From assembly GCA_022747635.1 (NCBI GenBank), contig JAKTNV010000075.1, positions 930,001-994,000 of the forward strand: a stretch of DNA of 64,000 nucleotides, given 5' to 3'. A program made the position numbers and the translations under genes. The notes under the pieces were generated by a model. That model had not been told where the DNA came from. It searched no databases and saw only the letters and a list, made by a program, of their open reading frames with translations. Source of the stretch: Hetaerina americana. Lineage: Eukaryota > Arthropoda > Insecta > Odonata > Calopterygidae. Position 1 is the first letter of the stretch. The number at the start of each line of letters is the position of its first letter. This document shows, piece by piece, positions 63,186-64,000 of the stretch.

Positions 63186-63311
63186 ATTCATCCAAGAGAC
63201 ACAGTGCATAGTACTAGCTCTAGCAAGTGTATAGGACATGTCATGGTTTACAAAAAATAGAAAGTATTACAAGAAACAAGTGTTACAAGGATAAAAGGAA
63301 GGAATGAACAT
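63186..63311 (-). other. 3' UTR of the minus-strand Daphne-like element
   Basis: Non-coding sequence between the RT stop at 63312 and the tail. Confidence 0.5.
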
Positions 63312-64000
63312 TTATGAATTAGGTCTCAGGTATTCTTTGATGCTGTAAAAACACTTATCAGAGAGGTATTCTCGGACCATTTTCTTGAATACTGGTTCAC
63401 GCTCTTCTTTTTTAATACATATAGGTAGGTTATTATATAATTTTATACACATTGACTTAGGACCATTTGCAGCCATGGTTAAGTTTGTTGATTTTACATG
63501 CAGGTTGTTGCATTGTCTTGTATTGTACAGGTGAATGCTATTGTTCGTTTCAAAATCTGCACTATAATTTTTAACAAGCATTATAGATTGATAGATATAT
63601 ACACAGGGAGCAGTTAACAATTTTAGCTTTCTAAAGAGAGGTCGACAGTGTGCATAATAATTTTCATTACACATAATTCTCACCATCTTTTTCTGTATCT
63701 TTAGAACACTGAGAAGGTGAGAGGGCAGTCCCCACAATACAATTCCATATGAAATTCTTGAATGAAATGATCCATAGTACAACATAATCAACACATTTTG
63801 ACTTACAGTGTGTCTTATTATGGAGAGTAAGTAGTACACAGAATTTAACTTTTTAATTAAGTTCAAAACGTGGAAATTCCATTTGAGGTTACAGTCTACA
63901 TGAAGTCCTAGGAACTTAAAATTACTTACAAAATTTAAATTACTACCATATGTTGAAAAAGAGTTATCAATTGTGCTGTGCAGAGATGAGAAGACCACTG
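63312..64000 (-). pseudogene. L2/Daphne-like RT C-terminal region, continuing beyond the window
   Basis: The minus-strand frame is open from the window edge to 63312. It has SNFKFLGLHVDCNLKWNFH, VLIMLYYGSFHSRISYGI, VLWGLPSHLLSVLKIQKK, RPLFRKLKLLTAPCVYIY, HLYNTRQCNNLHV, CIKLYNNLPICIKKEER and CFYSIKEYL. These blocks follow the same order as 10.85-11.45 kb, so both are one clade, although identity is clearly lower than between recent copies. The palm would lie to the right of the window. I mark it as part of a probable broken element, but the visible frame has no lesion. Confidence 0.85.

Overview
The window looks like repeat-rich nuclear DNA from an arthropod, most probably an insect. The evidence is the transposon mix: many Jockey-clade non-LTR retrotransposons with CCHC gag proteins, L2/Daphne-like and RTE-like LINEs, mariner-like and piggyBac-like DNA transposons, a tRNA-derived SINE and a solo LTR. 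The species cannot be named from sequence alone. I found no convincing host gene, tRNA or rRNA gene, or CRISPR array. Almost every supportable coding stretch is a retroelement or transposon gene, usually broken by frameshifts, stops, deletions or insertions.

Layout. 1-6.7 kb: nested Jockey-clade pieces. The 3' end of one + strand copy is followed by the leader, gag and endonuclease (EN) of a second, then minus-strand gag and EN fragments. 6.7-8.6 kb: an L2-like relic, half a mariner-like transposase, an EN relic and an RTE-like RT tail, all on the minus strand. 8.8-11.75 kb: an L2/Daphne-like element with a 649-codon open RT frame and a (TAA)7 tail. 12.5-14 kb: a Jockey-type gag half and another L2-like relic. 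14-37 kb: AT-rich non-coding DNA with two SINE copies, RTE and piggyBac relics, a 1.03 kb TTAA-flanked piggyBac-like non-autonomous element, and a set of ~0.3-0.6 kb direct repeats that recur in the same cyclic order at 20-22.7, 29.4-34 and 34.2-35.5 kb.

37.3-49.4 kb: mostly minus-strand Jockey-clade copies, including one with leader, gag, EN, RT and 3' UTR (46.86-41.04 kb) that is split by a solo LTR with 4-bp target duplications. 49.4-55.98 kb: + strand copies, including the best preserved Jockey-type element (51.4-55.98 kb; three CCHC knuckles, EN, YADD-type RT). 56-60.55 kb: a minus-strand Jockey-type element whose gag is split by a 1,668-bp chimeric insertion flanked by perfect 35-bp direct repeats. 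60.55-64 kb: another RT end followed directly by the leader and gag of a further copy, with the 3' end of a Daphne-like element running off the right edge.

No working pathway can be drawn beyond element biology: gag binds element RNA, EN nicks the target and RT performs target-primed reverse transcription. The features most worth a second look are the three matching head-to-tail junctions between gag-bearing Jockey-type elements with a shared stem-loop, a leader cassette shared by different families, ~215-bp tandem monomers beside such a leader, and the 35-bp-flanked chimeric insertion.
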